From CAZRIP01 sp964600165 (GTDB taxonomy: Bacteria > Elusimicrobiota > Elusimicrobia > UBA1565 > UBA9628), in contig CAZRIP010000054.1 in assembly GCA_964600165.1 (NCBI GenBank), positions 1 through 24,833 of the forward strand: a stretch of 24,833 nt of DNA, in the 5' to 3' direction. This document shows positions 1 through 7,213 of this stretch, piece after piece. Each line of letters opens with the position of its first letter. Within the stretch, counting starts at the first letter, position 1. The notes beneath the pieces are model-generated. The model searched no databases. It was not told the origin of the DNA and saw only the letters and a program-made list of their open reading frames with translations. Both the position numbers and the translations under genes were made by a program.

Positions 1-206
1 GCTTCTACACTCTCAGCGATTGGGCCGACGTGCAGTATAAAGTCACGGACTATTGGGCGCCCGAGCTCGACCGCGGCCTGAGGTGGAACGATCCCGCGGT
101 CGGGATCGCCTGGCCGCTCGCCGGCGCGCCGATCGTGCTCAAGAAGGACGCCGAGTGGCCGGCTCTCGCCGGCTGCGACGCCAACTTCGAGTGGACCGGC
201 CGATAA
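1..206 (+). CDS. rfbC: dTDP-4-dehydrorhamnose 3,5-epimerase, C-terminal part (5' end outside window)
   Basis: The first complete codon is at position 3 and the frame ends in TAA at 204-206, leaving 67 visible residues. They carry the conserved C-terminal half of RmlC/RfbC: a stretch reading LSDWADVQYKVTDYWAPELD, then RGLRWNDP and GIAWPL, and an alternating KDAEWPAL tail. In this family the enzyme epimerises C3 and C5 of dTDP-4-keto-6-deoxyglucose on the way to dTDP-L-rhamnose, a cell-surface sugar precursor made in the cytoplasm. The catalytic His/Asp region lies upstream of the window. The last 16 bases overlap a possible GTG start of the next gene, so the two are probably co-transcribed. 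Rhamnose or a related deoxysugar pathway may continue to the left. Confidence 0.9.
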   Translation, partial: FYTLSDWADVQYKVTDYWAPELDRGLRWNDPAVGIAWPLAGAPIVLKKDAEWPALAGCDANFEWTGR

Positions 207-1297
207 CCCGGCGCGGGATCGACCCCGCACTCCTCCTCGACCAGGTACGGACCGGGGCGCCGTACGTCCTCGAGACGGATTGGGACGCCGCGCCTGAGCG
301 CGCTTACCTGCGGCGCCTCCGGGATTATAAAGGAGACGAGCTCGACGTCGTCTCCTATTTCCGCCTCTGCGCGAGCGCGCACTGGGCCACGGCCGGCTGC
401 TTCGTGCCGACCGACGTCGACAACACGATCCGCTACAAGCTCTGGAACCTCGAGGGCGTGACGCTCGAGGAGCGCCTCGCCATGGCCGACGTCGTGATCG
501 ACGCCGTCCGCTGGGATTACCGTCCCGTCACCGCGCGCAAGGCGTTTCTCGGGGAGGAATGCGTGGCCACCCACGAGGGCACCTGGTTCTCGGTGGCGGC
601 GGGCGCCTACGCCTCTCTCAGAAAAGAATCTCCGCGCAAGGCGGCCGAGGTCCTGGACGTCGCGCTGGCGGAAGCGCGGCGCGAGGCGGCCTTCTTCGAG
701 CGGCTCTACCGAGGCGGCGCCCCGATCGAGACGCTCAAGGCGACCGCGCTCCTCGCGCACAACTTCGGCGACTTCGACCGCGTGATGGACCAATGGGGGT
801 TGCCTCAAGACGACCGCATGCGCGTCTTGTGCTACGACGCCGCCAAGCCCGCCGCGCGGCTCTTCGGCGGCTGGCCCGCTCTCGCGGGCGAGATCAACAA
901 GTTCTGCATGGCGCCGGAGAACCACCGCCATCTTCCGCTGCGCGCGGCGCGCGGACTGCGCCGCAAGGCGGCCCTGCTGCTGCCGGTCGGCCCGTTTTAC
1001 GACGACTGGGGGCGGACGGTCGCGCGCGAGGAACCGGCGACGGTCGCCGAGGCCGTGCGCGCGCTCCTCGACGGCTGGGAGCGCCAGAAGGTCAAGGCCG
1101 CGGGCTACCCGCGGGGCCTTTCCGGTATTTTGGACGCCTTCCCGGGCGGGCTTTCGCGCCTGGCGGGCTTCATTCCCTCGAAAGACGAGAGGCTGCTCAA
1201 GAGCGGGCCGCTGCGCGCCGCGATCGACGTCCCGCGGGCGCGCTTCGAGGCGCAGTGGGCGAACCTGCTGCGCCGGGTCCCCGCAGCCGCAGGATGA
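191..1297 (+). CDS. hypothetical protein, about 368 aa, translationally overlapping rfbC
   Basis: I do not recognise a family. The chosen GTG start at 191 lies inside the last codons of rfbC (overlap 191-206). Upstream codons of the same frame lie within rfbC and read as arginine-rich shadow sequence, whereas from about 200 onward the protein is balanced and enriched in Trp, Tyr, Phe and Cys. Recurrent patterns include VLETDWD near the N-terminus, TDVDNTIRYKLWNLEGVTL, a Trp/His segment near residue 75 and FGDFDRVMDQWGLPQDDRMR in the centre. There is no signal peptide or membrane segment, so it is probably a soluble cytoplasmic protein. Overlap with rfbC suggests coupling, perhaps to surface-sugar metabolism, but this is only context. 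Its last 100 bases overlap the 3' end of the convergent MerR-type gene. Confidence 0.8.
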   Translation: MDRPITRRGIDPALLLDQVRTGAPYVLETDWDAAPERAYLRRLRDYKGDELDVVSYFRLCASAHWATAGCFVPTDVDNTIRYKLWNLEGVTLEERLAMADVVIDAVRWDYRPVTARKAFLGEECVATHEGTWFSVAAGAYASLRKESPRKAAEVLDVALAEARREAAFFERLYRGGAPIETLKATALLAHNFGDFDRVMDQWGLPQDDRMRVLCYDAAKPAARLFGGWPALAGEINKFCMAPENHRHLPLRAARGLRRKAALLLPVGPFYDDWGRTVAREEPATVAEAVRALLDGWERQKVKAAGYPRGLSGILDAFPGGLSRLAGFIPSKDERLLKSGPLRAAIDVPRARFEAQWANLLRRVPAAAG

Positions 1298-1535
1298 CGC
1301 GGATGCCCGCGAGGTTGACTTTCTCCTCCATCAAGTCCCGGATCGCGCGCAAGACCCCTACGTCGCGCTCCGAGTAAAGGCGCTGGTTCCCGCCGGTCCG
1401 GCGCGGGCTGACGAGGGCGTGCTTCTCGATCCAGCGCAGGGTCCAGATCGGCAGCCCGCTCAGACGCGAGGCGGCTCCGATGTTGTAGATCGGAGTCGCC
1501 GGCGTCAGCTCAAGGCGCTTAGGGAATCGGCCCAA
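1197..1535 (-). CDS. MerR-family transcriptional regulator, HspR-like
   Basis: This is a 112-aa DNA-binding protein. Residues about 16-85 form a MerR-type winged helix: YNIGAASRLSGLPIWTLRWI is the helix-turn-helix, followed by RRTGGNQRLYSERDV (wing) and a helix ending EEKVNLAGIRVIL. The NLAGI signature and short length are typical of HspR-like members, which repress chaperone genes in other bacteria; that role here is inference. The C-terminal 25 residues are Arg/Pro/Ala-rich and overlap the convergent upstream gene by 100 bp, so the tail may not be conserved. The start is a TTG at 1535 with a GGGG stretch five bases before it. The gene overlaps the stop of the 57-aa gene by 17 bp, indicating an operon with it. 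Confidence 0.85.
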   Translation of the reverse strand: MGRFPKRLELTPATPIYNIGAASRLSGLPIWTLRWIEKHALVSPRRTGGNQRLYSERDVGVLRAIRDLMEEKVNLAGIRVILRLRGPGAAGSPTAPRSAPAGRRSRRAAARS

Positions 1536-1692
1536 TGAAGCCCCATCGCGCGCGGATCTTCTGCGCGGGGAGCTCGGCCTCGCTCGACTCGGCCCTGTAG
1601 ACCGGAGGAGCGGCCAGCTCCGTGACGTTGGCGAGCGGATTCCACGTGCTCACGCGCTTTAGGAAAAGCCACGGCTTCTTGTCGGCGTTCAT
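1519..1692 (-). CDS. small hypothetical protein (57 aa) co-transcribed with the MerR regulator
   Basis: The ATG at 1692 is preceded by AGGAG (1702-1706 on this strand) with nine-base spacing, which decides the start over an upstream in-frame ATG at 1740 that lies within the likely promoter. The product is hydrophilic, with a Trp-rich N-terminus (KKPWLFLKRVSTWNPL) and a tail ending in ARWGFIGPIP; there is no signal peptide and no recognised domain. Its last codons overlap the start of the HspR-like regulator, so the two are translationally coupled. It might be a partner or ligand-sensing accessory of the regulator, but nothing in the sequence proves that. Confidence 0.6.
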   Translation of the reverse strand: MNADKKPWLFLKRVSTWNPLANVTELAAPPVYRAESSEAELPAQKIRARWGFIGPIP

Positions 1693-1730
1693 TCGGCTGG
1701 GCTCCTGTGATAGAAGATCACGACTCCCAT

Positions 1731-1786
1731 TATTTATCATGTAATCTAATATTTGTCAATAGTTAATCTAATAAATAATATTAGAT
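1731..1786 (-). promoter_or_regulatory. promoter and candidate operator of the small-protein/MerR operon
   Basis: This AT-rich island is unlike the surrounding GC-rich DNA. On the minus strand there is a perfect -35 TTGACA (plus-strand TGTCAA at 1754-1759); the matching -10 falls at about 1731-1736 and is only weakly TATAAT-like. ATCTAATATT (1744-1753) and AATATTAGAT (1777-1786) form a perfect 10-bp inverted repeat, and the half-site TCTAAT occurs again at 1767-1772. The -35 lies between the two repeat arms, so binding by the encoded MerR-type protein and autoregulation are likely. The arm sequence differs from the HAIR operator known for HspR. Confidence 0.6.
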
Positions 1787-1805
1787 ATTCCAGGGCAAAA
1801 GAAAA

Positions 1806-1833
1806 GCCCCTGTGCATTGCGATGCACAGGGGC
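1806..1833 (-). terminator. strong rho-independent terminator of the small secreted protein gene
   Basis: A perfect 12-bp stem (1806-1817 with 1822-1833) closes a 4-nt TGCG loop. On the minus strand it is followed by TTTTCTTTTG. It lies 15 bp past the stop of the 80-aa gene and separates that transcript from the MerR operon promoter. Confidence 0.9.
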
Positions 1834-1848
1834 GATGTACGGCTGGAA

Positions 1849-2091
1849 CTACTTGGTCGCCGGAGCGGCGGCGGGAGCGGCGGGAGCGGCGGGAGCTTCG
1901 TCCTTCTTCTCGCCCTTCTTCGCCTTCTTCGACTTCTTCGCGACCTTCTTGGCCTTCTTCTCCTTCTTCATCGGCTTCGTCGCGGCCGGCGTCTGGTCGG
2001 CCGAGCCGGCGGCGGGAGCCGGGGCCTGGGCCATCGCGCAAACGCTGAGACCGAGGATCGCGCAAGCGATCAGCATGAGCTTCTTGGACAT
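1849..2091 (-). CDS. small secreted Lys/Ala/Pro-rich protein (80 aa)
   Basis: The ATG at 2091 has a strong ribosome-binding site, GGAGGAA, six bases upstream (2098-2104), so earlier in-frame ATGs are rejected. Residues 1-23 are a signal peptide: two lysines, a hydrophobic core LMLIACAILGLSVCAM and an AQA cleavage site. The mature part has three low-complexity zones: an Ala/Pro/Gly linker, a block of about 22 residues with KKxKK repeats, and a tail of APAAPAAP repeats ending in K. This is an exported, highly basic, probably disordered peptide; similar compositions bind polyanions such as nucleic acid or surface polymers, but no function can be assigned. On this strand a TATGATAAT box lies about 60 bp upstream of the start, and a 6-bp leader hairpin (2114-2119 with 2132-2137) lies between. 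Confidence 0.8.
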   Translation of the reverse strand: MSKKLMLIACAILGLSVCAMAQAPAPAAGSADQTPAATKPMKKEKKAKKVAKKSKKAKKGEKKDEAPAAPAAPAAAPATK

Positions 2092-2192
2092 TGTTCGTTC
2101 CTCCATCATGATGCGAGGGCCTAAAATCGTTCCCTCGACGGTTATCCTACTAATTATCATACGGCCGGCGTCGCAAAAAGTTCGAATCGCCG

Positions 2193-2831
2193 TCATCCCC
2201 GACGGAGACCGGCCAGGACCTTCTGGAAATCCGCTCCGGGCTCGGCCGACAGGATGGGGCCGGCATGGACGGCCAGCTTCCAGGCGTGGAGCATGAGGCG
2301 GGGCGCGCCGCCGACCGGACGGGGCTCCCCGTAGAGGCGGTCGCCCAGGATCGGATGGCCGATCGAGAAGAGGTGCGCGCGGATCTGGTGCTTGCGGCCG
2401 GTCACGAGATCGACGTCGAGGAGCGTCGCGCCGCGCAGCAGCTCGCGCGGCTTGTAGCGCGTCAGGCAGGCCTTCCCCTTCTTCTCGTCGATTGCGACGC
2501 GGCCCGAGCCGAACTCCCGCAGCTTCGTGGCGATCTCGCCGGAAGAGTCCACTCTGCCCGACACCGCGGCGAGGTAGCTCTTACGCACCCTCCGCCCTTC
2601 GAACAAGCCGCACAGCTCCGCGTGAGCCGCGGCGGTTTTCGCGAAGACGATGAGCCCGCTCGCGTCGCGGTCGAGGCGGTGGACGACGAAGACCTTGCGG
2701 CCGAGGCGGCGGGAAAGCTCCTCGCTGAGCGGCTCGCCGATGTCCCCGCGCCCGGGGATGCTGGCCTGGCCGGCGGGCTTGTCCACCGCGATGAGCCGCT
2801 CGTCCTCGAAGACGATCCGCGCCTCGGACAT
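2193..2831 (-). CDS. RluA-family pseudouridine synthase
   Basis: This is a 212-aa protein of the RluA/RluC/RluD superfamily, which isomerises uridine to pseudouridine in rRNA or tRNA. The catalytic motif HRLDRDASGLIVFAK (about residues 50-65) holds the nucleophilic Asp. The second signature, TGRKHQIRAHLFSIGHPILG, is at about residues 145-165. There is no N-terminal S4 domain, so it is a minimal catalytic-domain form; the exact target site cannot be read from the sequence. The ATG at 2831 shares one base with the TAA stop of the upstream gene (TAATG), so translation is coupled to it. The sequence before this ATG is an out-of-frame shadow of the upstream gene. Confidence 0.93.
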   Translation of the reverse strand: MSEARIVFEDERLIAVDKPAGQASIPGRGDIGEPLSEELSRRLGRKVFVVHRLDRDASGLIVFAKTAAAHAELCGLFEGRRVRKSYLAAVSGRVDSSGEIATKLREFGSGRVAIDEKKGKACLTRYKPRELLRGATLLDVDLVTGRKHQIRAHLFSIGHPILGDRLYGEPRPVGGAPRLMLHAWKLAVHAGPILSAEPGADFQKVLAGLRRG

Positions 2832-4474
2832 TACGGGCGCACCGGCACGCGCAGCGTCCAGCTGGAAGGGAATCGATCCTCCCACGCAGTCCCCGCCACG
2901 CGCGGGTCGACCACGCGCGCGAAGCCCAAGCTCTGGAGCTCGACGGCGACGTCTTTGTTCATGACCTTCCAGCCGCCGACCTCGACGCGCTTGATCGACG
3001 GATCGGCCGCCGCGCGCAGGGCCGCGCCCTTGATGACGGCATAGAGCGCTTGGGCGTAGGCCGAGCTTGCCGAGCCGCGCGTCTTGTCACGGCCGACCGG
3101 GAGTTCTTGCTTGTTCCACCACGGGAGCGGCTCGAAATTGAGCGCGTCGACCTCGATTTTGAGAACGCCTTCCTTAAAATCAGCGCTTCCCGCGAGGTAG
3201 AACGGCTTGTTGAGCCCGAGCTTGCCGCCTTTGCCGATCTGCGCGGCGAGCTTGGCGACGCCGGGCTTGTCGTCGTAGCCGGCGCGCTGGCCGATGGCCA
3301 GCACGCGGCGGATCTGCGTCCCGATCGCGACGCGCGTTTCGGCGGGCGCCGCGGCGATCATCTTGCCCGCGAAATCCACCAGCGCTTCCTTTTCCGGCGC
3401 CGTCAGCGTCCCGTGATCGAGGAACGACCACTGCGGCAGATCCTGGGGCTTGAGCGCCGCGAGTTGCTCGGCGCGGATCGCCTCGCGCAAGACGGGAGGG
3501 TCGCGCACGCGCTTGGGGCTTTCGGCCGCCTCTTTCCCCTCGACGAACATGTCGGCGTCGAGGTGGACGAACCGGCCGTCGGGCGCCTCGCCGAAATTGC
3601 GATGGACGTCCATCGAATCCATCCAAGTCCGCCGCCGGTCGTCGTCTCGCACGCCGCGCCGCGACATCCCGAGCAGGACCTGCCCCGAGCGCTTGCCGAA
3701 ATCGTCGATCCCTTGGACTCGGACCTTCTCCTGGACGAGAGCCCAGGGCAGCGTTTTGCGTTTGCCGTTGATCGTGACCTCGAGATTCTCGACGATCGTG
3801 ATCTCGGTGAAAAGGCCTCCCAGGCGCGCCTTGGCGAGGTTGTAGCCCCTCCACGCCTTGCCCTTCCAGCCGAGCGGCGCGGCGTAGGTCTTGAGCAGCA
3901 CGCCCGGCAGCTCCGGCGCCTCGTACATCCGCGTGCCCAAAATCCCGCCGATCATGAGATAGACCTTGAAGTTGCCTTGGGCGAGCCTCGCGCGCACGGC
4001 GCGGTCGGCCGAGCGCTCGAGCAGCGCCTGCGTCTTCGGCGAAGCGACGACCGCTCCGACCTGATAGGCCTCGACGAGAGCCTCGGCCGGATCGGCGGCG
4101 CCGGTTCGCGCGGGGGCGGGCGATCGGTCGAAGCGCGTCGCCGCCTCGGCGCTCGCGGCCTCGATCGATTTCGGCTCCTCTCGAGCGGCTTGAGCCGGGG
4201 CGCTCGCGGCGGCGGCTTCGGGCGAGGCCTGGGCCGAGGCCGACGCGCCGTCCGCCGAGACTCCCGCCGCCAGCGCCGGCGAGACGGGCAGCGGGGCGAC
4301 GGCCTCGACGGCAGTCTGAAAATTCTGGGGCTCGATGAAGTCCGGCCGGCCGGAGACCGACGCGGCCGACACCCCGCCGTCGACGCTCAACGCCGGGGGG
4401 TCAAGGCGCGGAATCTCCGCGGCCCGCGAGGGGCCGGCTAAAACCGCGACGAGCCAAAGCAGGAGCGCTGTCAT
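2831..4474 (-). CDS. exported hypothetical protein (547 aa) with kinase-like and acetyltransferase-like traces
   Basis: The ATG at 4474 gives a clear signal peptide (MTALLLWLVAVLAGPSRAAE); a GTG 120 bp upstream would put 40 Arg/Pro-rich residues before it and is rejected. Residues about 20-140 are an Ala/Ser/Pro-rich, probably disordered spacer. The folded part starts near residue 150. It holds GVLLKTYAAPLGWKGK (a possible Lys-containing strand), LPWALVQEKV, and then DVHRNFG followed by RFVHLDADMF, an arrangement like the D-x-H-x-x-N and metal-Asp motifs of atypical kinases. The C-terminus, VGGWKVMNKDVAVELQSLGF, resembles the last helix of GNAT acetyltransferases. Neither reading is secure and I assign no function. 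It is the first gene of a coupled pair with the RluA gene. Confidence 0.82.
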   Translation of the reverse strand: MTALLLWLVAVLAGPSRAAEIPRLDPPALSVDGGVSAASVSGRPDFIEPQNFQTAVEAVAPLPVSPALAAGVSADGASASAQASPEAAAASAPAQAAREEPKSIEAASAEAATRFDRSPAPARTGAADPAEALVEAYQVGAVVASPKTQALLERSADRAVRARLAQGNFKVYLMIGGILGTRMYEAPELPGVLLKTYAAPLGWKGKAWRGYNLAKARLGGLFTEITIVENLEVTINGKRKTLPWALVQEKVRVQGIDDFGKRSGQVLLGMSRRGVRDDDRRRTWMDSMDVHRNFGEAPDGRFVHLDADMFVEGKEAAESPKRVRDPPVLREAIRAEQLAALKPQDLPQWSFLDHGTLTAPEKEALVDFAGKMIAAAPAETRVAIGTQIRRVLAIGQRAGYDDKPGVAKLAAQIGKGGKLGLNKPFYLAGSADFKEGVLKIEVDALNFEPLPWWNKQELPVGRDKTRGSASSAYAQALYAVIKGAALRAAADPSIKRVEVGGWKVMNKDVAVELQSLGFARVVDPRVAGTAWEDRFPSSWTLRVPVRP

Positions 4475-4571
4475 CTCTTTATTAAGGATAAGCCGGCCGG
4501 CCGGGGAGCGCGGGGGTCTTCGGGCCCAGGTCCTCGCGGCCTTAGGACCCCCCTCCGCGCAAACGAGCGTC

Positions 4572-4600
4572 TTGTAGGAACCGGATCGAGCCACTATACT
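4572..4600 (+). promoter_or_regulatory. promoter of the purine permease gene
   Basis: TTGTAG (4572-4577) and TATACT (4595-4600) are separated by 17 bp. The -10 ends eight bases before the ATG at 4609 and no Shine-Dalgarno sequence can fit, so transcription would start at or next to the start codon and give a leaderless mRNA. Confidence 0.6.
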
Positions 4601-4608
4601 AAGGCGCC

Positions 4609-5886
4609 ATGACCAAAGCCGCCCTCCGGACCGAGGCCGCCGCCGGACTGACGACCTTCTTCACGATGGCCTACATCGTCGTCGTCAACCCGTCGATCCT
4701 CGCTGCGCCGGGGACCGGCATGCCGTTCTCGGGTGCGATGACGGCGACGGTGCTCTTGTGCGCCGCCTTGACGCTGCTCATGGGCCTCTACGCCGACTTG
4801 CCCTTCGCCGTCGCGCCGGGCATGGGCTTGAACGCCTTCTTCGCCTACACCGTCGTCCTCGGGCGCGGCGTGCCGTGGCAGACGGCCTTGGGCACCGTGT
4901 TTTGGGCCGGGGTCTTGTTCGTCGCCGTCTCGGTCACGCCGCTGCGCGTGCGCATCGCCGAGGCGATACCGCGCAACTTGCGCACGGCCTCGGCGGCGGG
5001 CATCGGCATCTTCCTGGCTTTCATCGGGCTCAAGAACGCGGGCATGGTCGTCGCCGACCCCGCCACGCTGGTCAAGCTCGGGACGCTCGACCGGCGCGCG
5101 CTGCCCGTCTTCCTGGGCGTCGCGGCGACGGTCGTCTTGATGCGGCGCAAAAGCCCGATCGCGTTTCTCGCCGGCATCGCGGCGGCCACGGCCTCGGGCT
5201 GGGCGCTCGGGCTCGTCAAGCCCCCCGCCTCGCTCGTCAGCGCCCCGGATTTCTCGAGCGTCTTCCTCAAGCTCGACTGGAGAGGCGCGCTCGCTCCGGC
5301 GCTGGCGCCGACGATGATCTCCATCCTCTTCACGGACCTCTTCGACTCGATCTCGACTTTCATCGGCGTCTCGCAAGCAGCGGGACTCCTGAATGAGAGA
5401 GGAGAGCCGCGCCGGCTGCGAGAGGGCCTGATCGTCGACGCCTTCGCCACGCTCTTGGCCGGGGTGTTCGGCACGTCCTCGGGCACGGCCTACATCGAGA
5501 GCGCGGCGGGCATCGAGATGGGAGGGCGCACCGGCATGACGTCCGTGTTCACGGCGCTTTGCTTTCTGCCGTGCTTTTTCCTCGCGCCGCTCGCCGGGAT
5601 GGTCCCGCCCTTCGCGACGGCGCCGGTGCTCGTGCTCGTCGGCGCCCTCATGTTTCGCAGCGTCAGCGCGCTCGAGCTGCGAAAAATGGAGGACGCGCTG
5701 CCGGCTTTCCTGACCGTCGTCTTGATCCCGCTGACCTTCTCGATCACGCAGGGGATCCTTTGGGGCTTCGTCTCCCACGCCGCGCTCTACGCGCTGTCGG
5801 GCCGCTCGAAGGAGGTCTCGCCGGCCCTTTGGGCGCTCGCCGCGATCTCGGCGGGCCTGCTCGTCCTCGAGCACGGCGCCTGGTGA
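4609..5886 (+). CDS. pbuG: NCS2-family purine permease, AzgA/PbuG type
   Basis: This 425-aa integral membrane protein has about 12-13 hydrophobic segments. Family motifs are present in order: GLTTFFTMAYIVVVNP in the first helix, APGMGLNAFFAY near residue 70, LFTDLFDSISTFIG near residue 245 and GTSSGTAYIESAAGI near residue 290. The Asp/Glu residues in the last two lie in the helices that form the purine site in this fold. AzgA/PbuG members take up hypoxanthine, guanine or adenine by proton symport at the inner membrane. The length matches the family. The gene is divergent from the 547-aa exported protein with about 134 bp between them, and its 3' end is 9 bp from the convergent broken gene. 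Which base it carries cannot be decided here. Confidence 0.93.
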   Translation: MTKAALRTEAAAGLTTFFTMAYIVVVNPSILAAPGTGMPFSGAMTATVLLCAALTLLMGLYADLPFAVAPGMGLNAFFAYTVVLGRGVPWQTALGTVFWAGVLFVAVSVTPLRVRIAEAIPRNLRTASAAGIGIFLAFIGLKNAGMVVADPATLVKLGTLDRRALPVFLGVAATVVLMRRKSPIAFLAGIAAATASGWALGLVKPPASLVSAPDFSSVFLKLDWRGALAPALAPTMISILFTDLFDSISTFIGVSQAAGLLNERGEPRRLREGLIVDAFATLLAGVFGTSSGTAYIESAAGIEMGGRTGMTSVFTALCFLPCFFLAPLAGMVPPFATAPVLVLVGALMFRSVSALELRKMEDALPAFLTVVLIPLTFSITQGILWGFVSHAALYALSGRSKEVSPALWALAAISAGLLVLEHGAW

Positions 5887-5895
5887 ACCGCTTTT

Positions 5896-6746
5896 TTAGA
5901 TTTTACCCAACGCGCGCAGCGTGAGCAGCCACTTCTCCTCGCGCTCAAGGTCCTCGAGCCCCTCGTAGCCGGTCTCGCGCACGGGCTTGCCCGCGAGCAA
6001 GTAGCGGCAGCCGCGGTTGAGGGCGGCCGAGGGCGCGGCGTCGGAGAGAAGCTCGAGCAGCGTGCGGAAGTTCACGCTCGCCCCGTACGTCTTGCGCGCC
6101 CCGAGGCAGGAGTAGTCGAAGGCCTGGGCGTCGACGCGCAGCTTCTCGGACGGGTCCTTGAGCACGAGATCCGCGTAATAAAAGAGGTCGGATTCCGCGA
6201 CTTGCTTGACGACTTCGCGCTGCCCGCCGCCGAAGCCGGTCGGGATGCCGGCGATCAACAGGCCGATCTTGACCGCCTTCTGCGCCGTGGAGGGCCCCTC
6301 CATCGTCTTGATCGTTTTCGTCGTCGTCCGCTTGAAAGCCGTCGCGGCGAGCAGCGTCAGGCGTTTCGCCAAGCCGAAGTCGAGCGCCGGCGCGGGAAGA
6401 GCGGGAGGCGGCTCCCCAAAAGCCCGGCCGGGACGGCGAGGGCCGAGATCCCGCGAGCGCGCAGCAAGTCCACCAGCGCCTCACGCAGGTGGCCGGGGGC
6501 GTGCCCGCCGAAGAGGTAGCCGCCGTCCACGATCACCCACGGNNNNNNNNNNAGCAAGTCCACCAGCGCCTCGGCCCGCGCCTGCTCGACGTCGTCGGCG
6601 ACCACGCCCCATGAGGCGCGGGCGGGAAGGACCATGTCGGCCGCGGGCGCGCCGCGCCAGACGCCCAGCGCCTCCGCGATCGCGGCGACGTTGAGCTGCT
6701 CCGGCTTTTCGACGAGCGTCGCGTAGCGCAGAGGCGTGCCGCTCAT
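5896..6746 (-). pseudogene. hypothetical gene broken by a frameshift and an assembly gap
   Basis: Two minus-strand reading frames read as one protein. The N-terminal part starts at 6746 (MSGTPLRYATLVEKPEQLN), passes ASWGVVADDVEQARAEALVD, meets ten Ns, and resumes as EALVDLLRARGISALAVPAG. After GLLG (about 6413) sense continues only in another frame: GEPPPALPAPALDFGLAKRL, then LTLLAATAFKR and on to a stop at 5896. One missing base in the TTTTGGGG run at about 6414-6421 accounts for the shift. The C-terminal part contains GIPTGFGGGQREVVKQ and a Tyr/Asp segment ending LTLRALGKI. No family is recognised. The closeness of the shift to a contig end makes an assembly error at least as likely as a true pseudogene. 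Confidence 0.6.
6543..6552. other. assembly gap (10 N) flanked by a repeated 20-mer
   Basis: Ten Ns mark a scaffold join. The 20 bases immediately right of the gap (6553-6572) occur identically at 6461-6480, 62 bp left of the gap. The 20-mer encodes EALVDLL on the minus strand in both places. Confidence 0.98.
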
Positions 6747-6777
6747 GCCGAAAGCATAGCCCCGCGTCTAAGCGTCG

Positions 6778-7176
6778 TCAAGCCTTGAACCGGCCGCGCT
6801 CCTCGGTCTCCAATTCGAAGCCGGCTTTCTTCCAGCTCTCCATGCCGCCGATGAGCTCCTGCACGGCGTAGCCCAGGTGCGCGAGCTCGAGCGCCGCGCG
6901 CGCCGCCTTGGGGCACTCGGGGCCGCCCGAGCAGCAGATGATCGTCTTGCCCTGGGGAAGCTCGCCGTGCCGCTTATGGAGCTCATCTAGGGGGACGTTT
7001 AACGCTCCCGGGATGTGGTCGCGCGCGAACGCCTCGCGCCCGCGCACGTCCAGGATCAAGAGAGTCGGCAGGCCCAGCAGCCCGTGCAGCGTGCCCGGAT
7101 AGCATTCGAACTGGAGCTTGGCTTTGAAGTAGTCGACCGCGCCGACGCGGTTCGCCGGCGACTCGATGATTGCCAT
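6778..7176 (-). CDS. rhodanese-like domain protein
   Basis: This is a 132-aa single-domain protein. LLILDVRGREAFARDHIPGA is the typical CH2A-like motif, and NVPLDEL follows. The active-site loop is ICCSGGPECPKA with candidate sulfur-carrying Cys residues near 81-82 and 87, followed by AARAALELAHLGY and a C-terminal GGMESWKKAGFEL. Rhodanese domains carry persulfide sulfur between donors and acceptors in the cytoplasm; the partner here is unknown. The N-terminal 30 residues (IESPANRVGAVDYFKAKLQF) are a short extension also seen in stand-alone rhodaneses. A TACAAT box at 7183-7188 sits only six bases before the ATG, so the message may be leaderless; AAGG just before the ATG is too close to act as a normal ribosome-binding site. 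Confidence 0.9.
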   Translation of the reverse strand: MAIIESPANRVGAVDYFKAKLQFECYPGTLHGLLGLPTLLILDVRGREAFARDHIPGALNVPLDELHKRHGELPQGKTIICCSGGPECPKAARAALELAHLGYAVQELIGGMESWKKAGFELETEERGRFKA

Positions 7177-7182
7177 ACCTTG

Positions 7183-7188
7183 ATTGTA
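7183..7188 (-). promoter_or_regulatory. -10 box (TACAAT) of the rhodanese gene
   Basis: The plus-strand ATTGTA reads TACAAT on the minus strand, five of six matches to the consensus, and ends six bases before the ATG at 7176. No good -35 is visible. A start site about seven bases downstream would coincide with the start codon. Confidence 0.4.
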
Positions 7189-7213
7189 GCCGATGGATAT
7201 GACGGCGCCGCGA

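Noticed and set aside
1197..1297. Frameshift at the end of the MerR-type gene.
   Set aside because: The tail is Arg/Pro/Ala-rich and overlaps the convergent gene, but the DNA-binding domain is complete before it and no other frame gives a better continuation.
3050..4441. Plus-strand frame of 463 codons opposite the exported 547-aa protein.
   Set aside because: Arg/Leu/Asp-rich shadow; the minus strand has a signal peptide and balanced composition.
4475..4594. Upstream GTG at 4594 as start of the 547-aa exported protein.
   Set aside because: It adds 40 Arg/Pro-rich residues before a clear signal peptide and would overlap the -10 box of the permease.
4594..5874. Minus-strand frame antisense to the purine permease.
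   Set aside because: Almost entirely Arg/Asp/Glu/Gly with no motif, while the plus strand encodes a full AzgA-type permease.
5887..5920. T-rich stretch after the permease stop as a rho-independent terminator.
   Set aside because: CTTTTTTAGATTTT is present but no stem of useful length precedes it.
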